This document shows positions 9,336-15,809 of a DNA stretch of 64,000 bases, piece after piece. The position numbers were made by a program, and so were the translations under genes. Origin of the DNA: a beta proteobacterium L13 (GTDB lineage Bacteria > Pseudomonadota > Gammaproteobacteria > Burkholderiales > Chromobacteriaceae); contig AMYZ01000019.1 of NCBI GenBank assembly GCA_000335715.1, positions 22,382-86,381 on the forward strand. The letters run 5' to 3'. Position 1 is the first letter of the stretch, and the number at the start of each line of letters is the position of its first letter. A model generated the notes under the pieces. That model was not told where the DNA came from and ran no database searches. It was given only the letters and a program-made list of their open reading frames with translations.

Positions 9336-10567
9336 GCGTTTTCTCGGGCAGGGTTGGCCGCATGCTGCGGCAGGGCCAGCGACACCAGCGCGGCCACGGT
9401 AATGAACACGGTGGAAATCCACAGGCAGGCAGCCAGCCCGTACTGCTGGTACACCCAGCCGGACAGCACGGTGCCGATGAGGCGGCCCATGGCGTTGGAC
9501 ATATAGTAAAAGCCCACGTCCAGCGACACGCCGTCGGCCTTGGCGTAGCTAACGATAAGGTAGCTATGCAGCGACGAGTTCACCGCAAACAGCACGCCAA
9601 ACAGCGCCAGCCCGCCCAGTACCACCCAGCCGGCAGGCCATCCTGCGGCCAACCCTAAGGCCATGACGGCAGGCAGGCCGGCCAGCATGGCAGCCCACAC
9701 AAAGGCGCTGCGGCCATCCGGCACCCTGCCCTGCTTTTTGCCGGTGATGGCCGGCGCCAGCGTTTGCACCACGCCGTAGCCAATGACCCACGCGGCCAGA
9801 AAGCCGCCCACCTGCCAGAAATCCCAGCCAAACACGGTGCTGAGGTACACCGGCAGCGCCACCACAAACCACACGTCGCGCGCGCCAAACAGAAACAGCC
9901 GCGCCGCCGACAGCCGGTTGATGGCCGGGCTTTTGGACAGCAGCTCGCGAAACTTCGGCTTGGCCTTGGCCTTGCCCAGGTCTTGCCGCAGCTGCCACAG
10001 GCTGAACAGCCAGATCGCCGCCAGCAGCGCGGCCATGCCCAGCACTGCGCCGCCAAAGCCCAGCGTGGCCAGCAAGGCGCCGCCCAGAAAGAAACCCACG
10101 CCTTTCAGCGCGTTCTTCGAGCCGGTGAGCAGCGCCACCCAGCGGTACAGCGTGCCCTGTTCACCGTCGGGCACCAGCAGCTTGATGCTGCTTTTGGCCG
10201 ACATTTTGTTCAGGTCTTTGGCAATGCCGGACAGCGCCTGGCTGGCCATCACGTACGGCACGGTGAGCATGGCGGCCGGTGCGGCCAACATCAGCAACGC
10301 CAGCACCTGCAGCGCCAGGCCCAGGTTCATGGTGCGGTTCAGCCCCAGCCGCGCGCCCAGATAGCCGCCCACCAGGTTGGTGACCACACCGAATACCTCG
10401 TAGAACAGGAACAGTGCGGCAATCTGCAACGGGGCGTAGCCCAGCTGGTGAAAGTGCAGCACCACCAGCATGCGCAGCGCACCGTCAGTAAGGGTGAACG
10501 CCCAGTAGTTGGCCGTTACCAGCAGATACTGGCGGATGGCCGGCGTTAGCGTGGACAGGGCTTGCAT
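9332..10567 (-). CDS. arsJ: ArsJ, MFS exporter of 1-arseno-3-phosphoglycerate
   Basis: A 411-residue major facilitator of the ArsJ family, with about twelve membrane segments. The N-terminus (IRQYLLVTANYWAFTLTDGALRMLVVLHFH) and the loop SGIAKDLNKMSAKSSIKLL are characteristic. In the characterised system, glyceraldehyde-3-phosphate dehydrogenase uses arsenate to form the unstable 1-arseno-3-phosphoglycerate, which ArsJ expels; it then breaks down outside to arsenate. The gene sits 3 bases after the gapdh stop, exactly the expected pairing, and overlaps the arsRC start. Three copies of GCGGCCAAC fall within it (9353, 9645, 10281). Confidence 0.95.
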   Translation of the reverse strand: MQALSTLTPAIRQYLLVTANYWAFTLTDGALRMLVVLHFHQLGYAPLQIAALFLFYEVFGVVTNLVGGYLGARLGLNRTMNLGLALQVLALLMLAAPAAMLTVPYVMASQALSGIAKDLNKMSAKSSIKLLVPDGEQGTLYRWVALLTGSKNALKGVGFFLGGALLATLGFGGAVLGMAALLAAIWLFSLWQLRQDLGKAKAKPKFRELLSKSPAINRLSAARLFLFGARDVWFVVALPVYLSTVFGWDFWQVGGFLAAWVIGYGVVQTLAPAITGKKQGRVPDGRSAFVWAAMLAGLPAVMALGLAAGWPAGWVVLGGLALFGVLFAVNSSLHSYLIVSYAKADGVSLDVGFYYMSNAMGRLIGTVLSGWVYQQYGLAACLWISTVFITVAALVSLALPQHAANPARENA

Positions 10568-10570
10568 GGC

Positions 10571-11581
10571 TTAGCCCTGGTCGGCCAGGCCCACCAGCCG
10601 CGCCAGCTCCACGGTGCGGTTGGCGTAGCCCCATTCGTTGTCGTACCAGGCGTACAGCTTCACCTGCGTGCCGTTGATCACCATGGTGGACAGCGCATCG
10701 ATAATGGACGAGCGCGGGTCGGTGCGGTAATCGATAGACACCAGCGGGCGGGCCTCGTAGCCCAGAATGCCCTGCAGCGTATGGTTGGCCGCATGCTGCA
10801 GCGCGGCGTTGACTTCCTCGGCCGTGGTGGCGCGTTCTACTTCAAACACGCAGTCGGTGAGCGAGGCGTTGGCCAGCGGTACACGCACGGCGTGGCCATT
10901 CAGGCGGCCGCGCAGCTCGGGGAAGATCTCGGCAATGGCGGTGGCCGAGCCGGTACTGGTGGGGATCAGGCTCATGCCGCTGGCGCGGGCACGGCGCAGG
11001 TCTTTGTGCGGCTGGTCCAGAATGCTCTGCGTGTTGGTCAGATCGTGAATGGTGGTGATGCTGCCGTGGCGGATGCCGAAGCTTTCGTGAATCACCTTCA
11101 CCACCGGCGCCAGGCAGTTAGTGGTGCACGAGGCGGCGGTAACGATGCGGTGCACGGCCGGGTCGAACAGCTGCTGGTTCACGCCCATCACCACGTTCAG
11201 CGCGCCCGGCTCTTTTACCGGCGCGCTCACTACCACACGCTTCACGCCCTGTTCCAGATAAGCCTGCAGCACGGCTACGGTTTTCATCTTGCCGCTGGCT
11301 TCGATCACCACATCGCAGCCGCGCCAGTCGGTATCGGCAATGGCTTTGTTGTGGCTCACGCTAATGCGCTTGCCATCAATGACGATGGCGCCGTCTACCG
11401 CGCTGGCCTCGTGGCCCCAGCGGCCGTGCACCGAATCAAAATTCAGCAGATGGGCGTGTGTGTCTGCATCGCCGGCCGGGTCGTTGATGTGGACAAACTC
11501 GAACTCGGGCCAGGCCCAGGCGGCACGCAGTGCCAGGCGGCCGATCCGGCCAAAACCGTTGATACCGATCTTGATAGTCAT
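10571..11581 (-). CDS. arsenic-operon glyceraldehyde-3-phosphate dehydrogenase
   Basis: Type I GAPDH of 336 residues with the Rossmann motif [14 protein letters not shown] at the N-terminus and the catalytic [10 protein letters not shown] around C152, plus the C-terminal [15 protein letters not shown]. Its place directly before arsJ argues that it serves arsenate detoxification rather than central glycolysis: it would form 1-arseno-3-phosphoglycerate from arsenate and glyceraldehyde-3-phosphate. The housekeeping copy is expected elsewhere in the genome. The substrate preference cannot be read from sequence. Confidence 0.95.
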   Translation of the reverse strand: MTIKIGINGFGRIGRLALRAAWAWPEFEFVHINDPAGDADTHAHLLNFDSVHGRWGHEASAVDGAIVIDGKRISVSHNKAIADTDWRGCDVVIEASGKMKTVAVLQAYLEQGVKRVVVSAPVKEPGALNVVMGVNQQLFDPAVHRIVTAASCTTNCLAPVVKVIHESFGIRHGSITTIHDLTNTQSILDQPHKDLRRARASGMSLIPTSTGSATAIAEIFPELRGRLNGHAVRVPLANASLTDCVFEVERATTAEEVNAALQHAANHTLQGILGYEARPLVSIDYRTDPRSSIIDALSTMVINGTQVKLYAWYDNEWGYANRTVELARLVGLADQG

Positions 11582-11602
11582 GGTGGGGTGTCTCGCTAAA
11601 AG

Positions 11603-12100
11603 TTAAACGGCGTCGTACTGGCCGATCCACGCCTGGTGCACCGGGTGCTGGATAGCCTTGGGGCGCAGCGCCTGCACTTGCGCAATGGCGGTGCTGCGTG
11701 GCACGCCCAGCGCAATCAGGATGCGGGCGGCAATCAGGCCGGTACGGCCAGACCCGCCCTTGCAATGAATAGCCAGGCACTGGCCGGCACGCAGCCGCGC
11801 CAGCAGGCCGGGCGCGGCGGCTTGCCAAGCGGTATCGAAATCCGCCAGCGGTGCGCGGTCGTCCGCTACCGGCAGATGAAACCAGGCCAGGCCAAGCTGG
11901 CCGCACGCAGCGCCGATATCATCAGCGCCGTTCTGCTGCAGCTCGGCAGCCGGCATCAGGCTGATGACACCGCTGGCACCGGCCTGCTGCAGGGTGGATA
12001 GCGCCTGGGCCAGGCTAGCGGCCTGGGTGCCAGGGCACGGTGTCAGCAGCAAACGGCCATCCACAGCGGGAATGACAAGCGTATCGAAGGGGTGGGTCAT
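11603..12100 (-). CDS. dual-specificity/tyrosine phosphatase-like protein of the arsenic operon
   Basis: A 165-residue protein with the protein tyrosine phosphatase P-loop H112-C113-x5-R119 (HCKGGSGRTG) and a preceding D79-D80 (VADDRAP) in the place of the general acid. This is the cysteine-based dual-specificity fold, of the group sometimes labelled CDKN3-like. It is the first gene of the arsenic operon, 21 bases before gapdh. Similar genes have been seen beside gapdh-arsJ elsewhere, but I know of no proven role. It might act on a phosphorylated or arsenylated metabolite, or reduce arsenate through its active-site Cys; both are inference. Confidence 0.82.
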   Translation of the reverse strand: MTHPFDTLVIPAVDGRLLLTPCPGTQAASLAQALSTLQQAGASGVISLMPAAELQQNGADDIGAACGQLGLAWFHLPVADDRAPLADFDTAWQAAAPGLLARLRAGQCLAIHCKGGSGRTGLIAARILIALGVPRSTAIAQVQALRPKAIQHPVHQAWIGQYDAV

Positions 12101-12119
12101 GTCTGGGCTCCGGCTGAAA

Positions 12120-12141
12120 TCAATATTACAAGAATCATTGA
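12120..12141 (-). promoter_or_regulatory. candidate ArsR operator and promoter of the arsenic operon
   Basis: About 20-40 bases before the first gene lies an AT-rich island with the inverted repeat TCAAT-N12-ATTGA. On the minus strand it overlaps a promoter-like pair: TAGACT and, 18 bases on, TAATAT preceded by TTG. An ArsR-type repressor is encoded downstream in the same operon, so autoregulation here is plausible. Motif calls are by eye. Confidence 0.4.
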
Positions 12142-12290
12142 AATGAAGTCTAGGCCAGCCATGTGACAGGAAAATGAAGATAGCGGGAGCGTGGCGCAGA
12201 AGAGAGGCCGGCGTAGCAGATCACCGTGCAGCGCCACCACGGCAGCATAGACAGCTGCGCTGTTCCGGTATGCAGGTACGGAAAAACCAT

Positions 12291-12322
12291 AAAAAAAGGG
12301 GTACGGCCCACCACCGTACCCC
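12291..12322 (-). terminator. terminator of the DUF3149 gene
   Basis: A perfect 9-base stem (12298-12306 with 12314-12322) with a 7-base loop; on the minus strand it is followed by seven T residues. It lies between the arsenic promoter region and the small gene. Short CA runs (12325-12358) flank it and have no evident role. Confidence 0.75.
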
Positions 12323-12380
12323 CAAACACACACACATCAAGAGGAAATCACACACACATGCCGTGGCATGCGTTTAAAGC

Positions 12381-12509
12381 TTATTTGTCGTCGTGCGTCT
12401 TTTTGATAAAGATGGCGATACAGGTCGACACGATGATGGTTGTCACCGTGATGGTGATAATGCTCAGCAAACCTACGTCGTCAGAGAGAAGTTGTTTCCA
12501 CAGTTCCAT
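12381..12509 (-). CDS. DUF3149 small membrane protein (42 aa)
   Basis: The translated product is only 42 residues: MELWKQLLSDDVGLLSII followed by one hydrophobic transmembrane segment (about 13-35) and a polar KKTHDDK tail. The first 16 residues match the DUF3149 family of single-pass proteins found in betaproteobacteria; function unknown. The start at 12509 is fixed by a strong GGAGGAG seven bases upstream; the frame stays open further upstream but lacks a better signal. It is a single-gene transcription unit with its own terminator and an FNR-type site upstream, which suggests use at low oxygen. Confidence 0.8.
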   Translation of the reverse strand: MELWKQLLSDDVGLLSIITITVTTIIVSTCIAIFIKKTHDDK

Positions 12510-12553
12510 GATATTGCTCCTCCGGCAGCCCGGTATTCGATCTGGATGCAGCC

Positions 12554-12594
12554 ATCTTACCCCTGCGCTTTTCATGGGCATTGACCCAAGTCAA
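12554..12594 (-). promoter_or_regulatory. FNR/ANR-type box with class II promoter spacing
   Basis: TTGACCCAAGTCAA at 12581-12594 is a perfect dyad of the FNR family (TTGAC-N4-GTCAA). On the minus strand a -10-like TAAGAT occupies 12559-12554. If the box is centred at -41.5, transcription starts near 12546, and the TAAGAT falls at about -13 to -8, as class II activation requires. The DUF3149 start is 37 bases further on. Confidence 0.6.
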
Positions 12595-12677
12595 GCGAAT
12601 CGCTCTATCAAAATGTAACGTATCGTATGTGTGCGCAAAGTTGTCACCAGCCGCCTTAAGTCCATGATAGAAATAAA

Positions 12678-12706
12678 AAAAGAGCAGGAATAAACCCTGC
12701 TCTTTT
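12678..12706 (-). terminator. terminator of the cio operon
   Basis: Stem of 11 base pairs (12678-12688 with 12696-12706) followed on the minus strand by TTTTTT. It begins 19 bases after the cioB stop. Confidence 0.85.
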
Positions 12707-12724
12707 GATTTGGCGCAATATTTT

Positions 12725-13735
12725 CTAGCTGTAACTGAGCTTGCCTGCCTTGCCCCAGAACACGCGGTAGGCAAACACCGTGTAGGCAATAATGGTGGGC
12801 AGCACAACCGCAGCACCGGCCAGAATCACCCACAGTGCCTCCGGGTCGCTGGCAGCCTGCCAGATATCCAGCTGGCCGATAACGATCTCGGGAAACACGC
12901 TATACGCCAGCCCCCAGAACGCCAGCAGCACAATACCCACGGTGCAGGCAAACGGCAGCCAGCACAGCGCATCCTGCCCGGCGCGCTGGCGTGCGGCCAA
13001 CCTGGGCAGGCTGGCGGCCAGCAGGCCGAACAGCGCCACGCTGATCAGCGGCAGCGGCAACAGCAGCAGGAAATCCGGCAGCACAAACCACTTGGCGGCG
13101 ATGCGGCTGCTAGCCAGCGGTGTGGCCACCGACACCAGCAATACTGCCAGCGCGGTACCGGCCAGTGCGTACTGCGCCCAGCGCGTGGCGCGCTGCTGCA
13201 GGGGGCCGCTGCTTTTCATGATCAGCCAGCCCGCGCCCAGCAGCACGTAGGCGGCGGTCAGGCCCAGCCCGGTAAGCAGGGCAAAGCCCCAGGCACCCGC
13301 CCCCGGCGCAAAGCCGGTGAGATAGCGCCCCAGCATCACGCCCTGGCTAAGAGACGCCAGCAGCGAGCCGGCAGCAAACGCCAGGTTCCACGCTGGCTGG
13401 TGATGCGCCTGCGCCTTCACACGGAAATCAAACGCTACACCGCGCAGAATCAACCCCAGCAGCATGATGGCCACCGGCAGGTACAGCTCGCCCAGGATAA
13501 TGCCGTGCGCCATGGGGAACGCCACCAGCAGCAGCCCCACGCCCAGTACCAGCCAGGTTTCGTTGGCGTCCCAGAACGGGCCGATACTGGCGATCATGGC
13601 GTCGCGCTCTTCGTCGTTACCCAGCGGCAGCAGTACGCCCACGCCCAGGTCGTAGCCGTCCAGCACCACGTAGATCAGCATGGACAGCGCCATCAGCCCG
13701 GCAAAAATCACCGGCAACCACAGTTCGGCATTCAT
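12725..13735 (-). CDS. cioB: cytochrome bd-type quinol oxidase subunit II (CioB/CydB)
   Basis: Integral membrane subunit II of a bd-type oxidase, 336 residues, with the family start MNAELWLPVIFAGLMALSMLIYVVLDGYDLGVG and GPFWDANETWLVLGVGLLLVAFP. It forms a heterodimer with subunit I and supports haem binding. The ATG overlaps the subunit I stop by 4 bases. Sequence and gene setting fit the cyanide-insensitive (Cio) branch rather than the E. coli CydABX arrangement; no cydX-like small gene follows. One recurrent word copy lies at 12993 (read Leu-Ala-Ala). Confidence 0.93.
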   Translation of the reverse strand: MNAELWLPVIFAGLMALSMLIYVVLDGYDLGVGVLLPLGNDEERDAMIASIGPFWDANETWLVLGVGLLLVAFPMAHGIILGELYLPVAIMLLGLILRGVAFDFRVKAQAHHQPAWNLAFAAGSLLASLSQGVMLGRYLTGFAPGAGAWGFALLTGLGLTAAYVLLGAGWLIMKSSGPLQQRATRWAQYALAGTALAVLLVSVATPLASSRIAAKWFVLPDFLLLLPLPLISVALFGLLAASLPRLAARQRAGQDALCWLPFACTVGIVLLAFWGLAYSVFPEIVIGQLDIWQAASDPEALWVILAGAAVVLPTIIAYTVFAYRVFWGKAGKLSYS

Positions 13736-15060
13736 GGCTGTGCTCCTTCAAGGTTGGCCGCAGGCGCTGCCTTGCGCGCCAGATAAAACACCACCGACAC
13801 ATAGCTGGCCAGCAGCACGGCGTACAGCAGCAGGTACATCAGCAAGGTAGATAAAATCATGCCGCTACCCACCGTCGACGCGGCGTCGGCGGTGCGCAGG
13901 ATGCCGGTCACCAGCCACGGCTGGCGGCCGATTTCGGTCACGTACCAGCCGGCCACAGTGGCCACCCAGCCAGAGAAGGTCATGGCCACCAGGCCGCGCT
14001 GCAGCCACGGTGCCAGTGCGCCACGGCGCAGCTGCCACCACGCCAGCCAGCTCACCGCCAGCATCAGCATGCCTACCCCCACCATCACGCGGAAGCTCCA
14101 GAACACCTTGGCCACCGGCGGGTGGGCATTGGGGAACTCGTTCAGGCCGCGAATTTCGCCATTCAGGTCGTGGGTGATGATCAGGCTGGCCAGCTTGGGA
14201 ATACCCACCTCAAAGCGGTTGCTTTGCGTGGCCTCGTCCGGCAGCGCAAACAGCAGCAGCGGCGCGCCGCGCTCGGTGTGCCACACGCCTTCCATGGCGG
14301 CCAGCTTGGCCGGCTGATGCTGGAAGGTATTCAGCCCGTGCATGTCGCCCACCAGCACCTGCAGCGGAATCAGCAGCGCCGCCAGGCCGACGCCGGTTTT
14401 CAGCGTGTGCGCTACTGCAGCGGCGCGGTCGCCACGCAGCCAGCGGTAAGCCGACACCCCGGCCACCAGAAACGCCACGGTCAGGCCGGAGGCCAGCAGC
14501 ATATGGGTCAGGCGGTACGGCATGGACGGGTTAAAGATCACCGCCAGCCAGCTTTGCACGTGTACCTTGCCGGCGATCACCTCCACCCCGGCCGGGGTCT
14601 GCATCCACGAGTTCAGCACGATGATCCAGAACGCCGACACCGTGGTGCCAAACGCCACCAGGAAGGTGGCCAGCGTATGCACGCGGTTGGATACCTTGGC
14701 GCGGCCGAACAGCATGATGCCCAGGAAGGTGGCCTCCAGGAAAAACGCGGTCAGCACCTCGTAAGCCAGCAGCGGCCCGGCCACATTGCCCACGTGCTGC
14801 ATGAAGCCCGGCCAGTTGGTACCAAACTGGAAGCTCATGGTAATGCCGGACACCACGCCCAGCGCAAAGGTCAGTGCGAAGATCTTCACCCAGAAGCCAT
14901 AGGCGTCCATCCAGGCTTCGTCGCCACTGCGGTTAAAGCGCGCCTTGAAGTACAACAGCACCCAACCCATGGCGATGCTGATGGTAGGAAACAGGATGTG
15001 AAAAGTAATGTTGGCCGCAAACTGGATGCGCGCCAGTATGACCGGGTCCAGGCTGTCCAT
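13732..15060 (-). CDS. cioA: cytochrome bd-type quinol oxidase subunit I (CioA/CydA)
   Basis: Subunit I, 442 residues, which oxidises quinol and carries the haems. Conserved pieces are ARIQFAANITFHILFPT (haem-ligand His), FALGVVSGITMSFQFGTNWP, the subunit-specific GDMHGLNTFQHQPAKLAAMEG, and the C-terminal GWYVTEIGRQPW. The loop after the GDMHG segment is short, as in the Cio group of high-oxygen-tolerant, cyanide-resistant oxidases. It follows the regulator gene by 2 bases and precedes cioB. Expression is probably governed by the dyad/FNR-like site before the regulator. Confidence 0.95.
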   Translation of the reverse strand: MDSLDPVILARIQFAANITFHILFPTISIAMGWVLLYFKARFNRSGDEAWMDAYGFWVKIFALTFALGVVSGITMSFQFGTNWPGFMQHVGNVAGPLLAYEVLTAFFLEATFLGIMLFGRAKVSNRVHTLATFLVAFGTTVSAFWIIVLNSWMQTPAGVEVIAGKVHVQSWLAVIFNPSMPYRLTHMLLASGLTVAFLVAGVSAYRWLRGDRAAAVAHTLKTGVGLAALLIPLQVLVGDMHGLNTFQHQPAKLAAMEGVWHTERGAPLLLFALPDEATQSNRFEVGIPKLASLIITHDLNGEIRGLNEFPNAHPPVAKVFWSFRVMVGVGMLMLAVSWLAWWQLRRGALAPWLQRGLVAMTFSGWVATVAGWYVTEIGRQPWLVTGILRTADAASTVGSGMILSTLLMYLLLYAVLLASYVSVVFYLARKAAPAANLEGAQP

Positions 15061-15062
15061 GG

Positions 15063-15632
15063 CTAATCCTCCTTGCCATTGTCGCGGCCGGCTAAGCGGC
15101 CCAGGCTCTGGGTAAACTGCAGCACCTTGCCTACCTGACTACCTAGCTTCATCAGTTTTTCCAGCGTTTCCACATCCATGTCGCGGATGTCGGCAAACCA
15201 CTTGGTCACCAGCTCGATCAGCTGGTACATCTCGTTCATGCGCGCCTGCGCGTGGCGTTCGGCCTCGCCGGACGGGGTTTCCATGATGGCGCCGCGCAGC
15301 ATTGTCAGCGTGGGCTCGACTTCTCGCTTTTGCCGCTCTTCGGCCAGGGTCTTGAAAATGGCCCACACGTCTTCCGGCGTACTGAAGTACTCGCGGCGGT
15401 CGCCAGGCAAGTGTTGCAGTTTGACCAATCGCCAGGCCTGCAGTTCTTTCAGCGCCATGCTGGTATTGGAGCGCGAACAGCCAATGGCCTCCACGATGTC
15501 ATCCGCGTTCAGCGGCCGGTCGGAAACATAAAGCAGGGCGTAAATCTGCCCTACGGTGCGGTTGATGCCCCAGTGGCTGCCCATCTCGCCAAAGTGCAGC
15601 ACAAAGGATTGAATCAGGGGTGGCAGGTTCAT
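15063..15632 (-). CDS. GbsR/MarR-family transcriptional regulator of the cio operon
   Basis: A 189-residue regulator with an N-terminal winged helix of the GbsR type (GINRTVGQIYALLYVSDRPLNADDIVEAIGCSRSNTSMALKELQAWRLV) and a helical C-terminal part with LTMLRGAIMETP and a long helix. GbsR relatives are usually repressors. It is the first gene of a three-gene operon with cioA and cioB, which makes local control of the oxidase and of itself very likely. A large perfect dyad lies 25 bases upstream. No cysteine-rich sensor site stands out, so the signal is unknown. Confidence 0.88.
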   Translation of the reverse strand: MNLPPLIQSFVLHFGEMGSHWGINRTVGQIYALLYVSDRPLNADDIVEAIGCSRSNTSMALKELQAWRLVKLQHLPGDRREYFSTPEDVWAIFKTLAEERQKREVEPTLTMLRGAIMETPSGEAERHAQARMNEMYQLIELVTKWFADIRDMDVETLEKLMKLGSQVGKVLQFTQSLGRLAGRDNGKED

Positions 15633-15657
15633 GTGTGTGGCCTTTTTGAATTTTCAG

Positions 15658-15699
15658 TATTTTCTGAAACTTTGATATGGATCATAGTTTCAGAAAATA
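15658..15699. promoter_or_regulatory. 14-bp perfect dyad operator before the cio regulator
   Basis: TATTTTCTGAAACT at 15658-15671 is repeated as its exact inverse at 15686-15699, with a 14-base spacer. A further half site TTTTCAG lies at 15651-15657. The dyad spans the -10 region and start of the promoter described next, as expected of a repressor target. The GbsR-type protein encoded next to it is the natural candidate. Confidence 0.7.
15672..15685. promoter_or_regulatory. FNR/ANR-like box inside the cio operator
   Basis: The spacer of the dyad is TTGAT-ATGG-ATCAT, nine of ten matches to the FNR consensus TTGAT-N4-ATCAA. It overlaps the -10 hexamer and the expected start, where an FNR-type protein would block transcription. 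In Pseudomonas the cio oxidase is known to be repressed by ANR at low oxygen. Confidence 0.5.
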
Positions 15700-15710
15700 G
15701 GCCTTGTCAA
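15681..15710 (-). promoter_or_regulatory. sigma-70 promoter of the cio operon
   Basis: Reading the minus strand, TTGACA (15710-15705) is a perfect -35 element, followed after 18 bases by TATGAT (15686-15681). The operon ATG lies about 45 bases downstream. Confidence 0.7.
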
Positions 15711-15809
15711 TGCACGCCTGGCACGATACGCCCCGTGAAAACAATGTTGCTTTATCAAATGCTTGCAGTTGGACGATACTCTCAAGTATCGACACAACGC
15801 CTTAGCCTC

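Noticed and set aside
12325..12358. CA-dinucleotide runs as phase-variation repeat
   Set aside because: Only about four to five units each, outside any coding sequence, and not placed in a promoter spacer.
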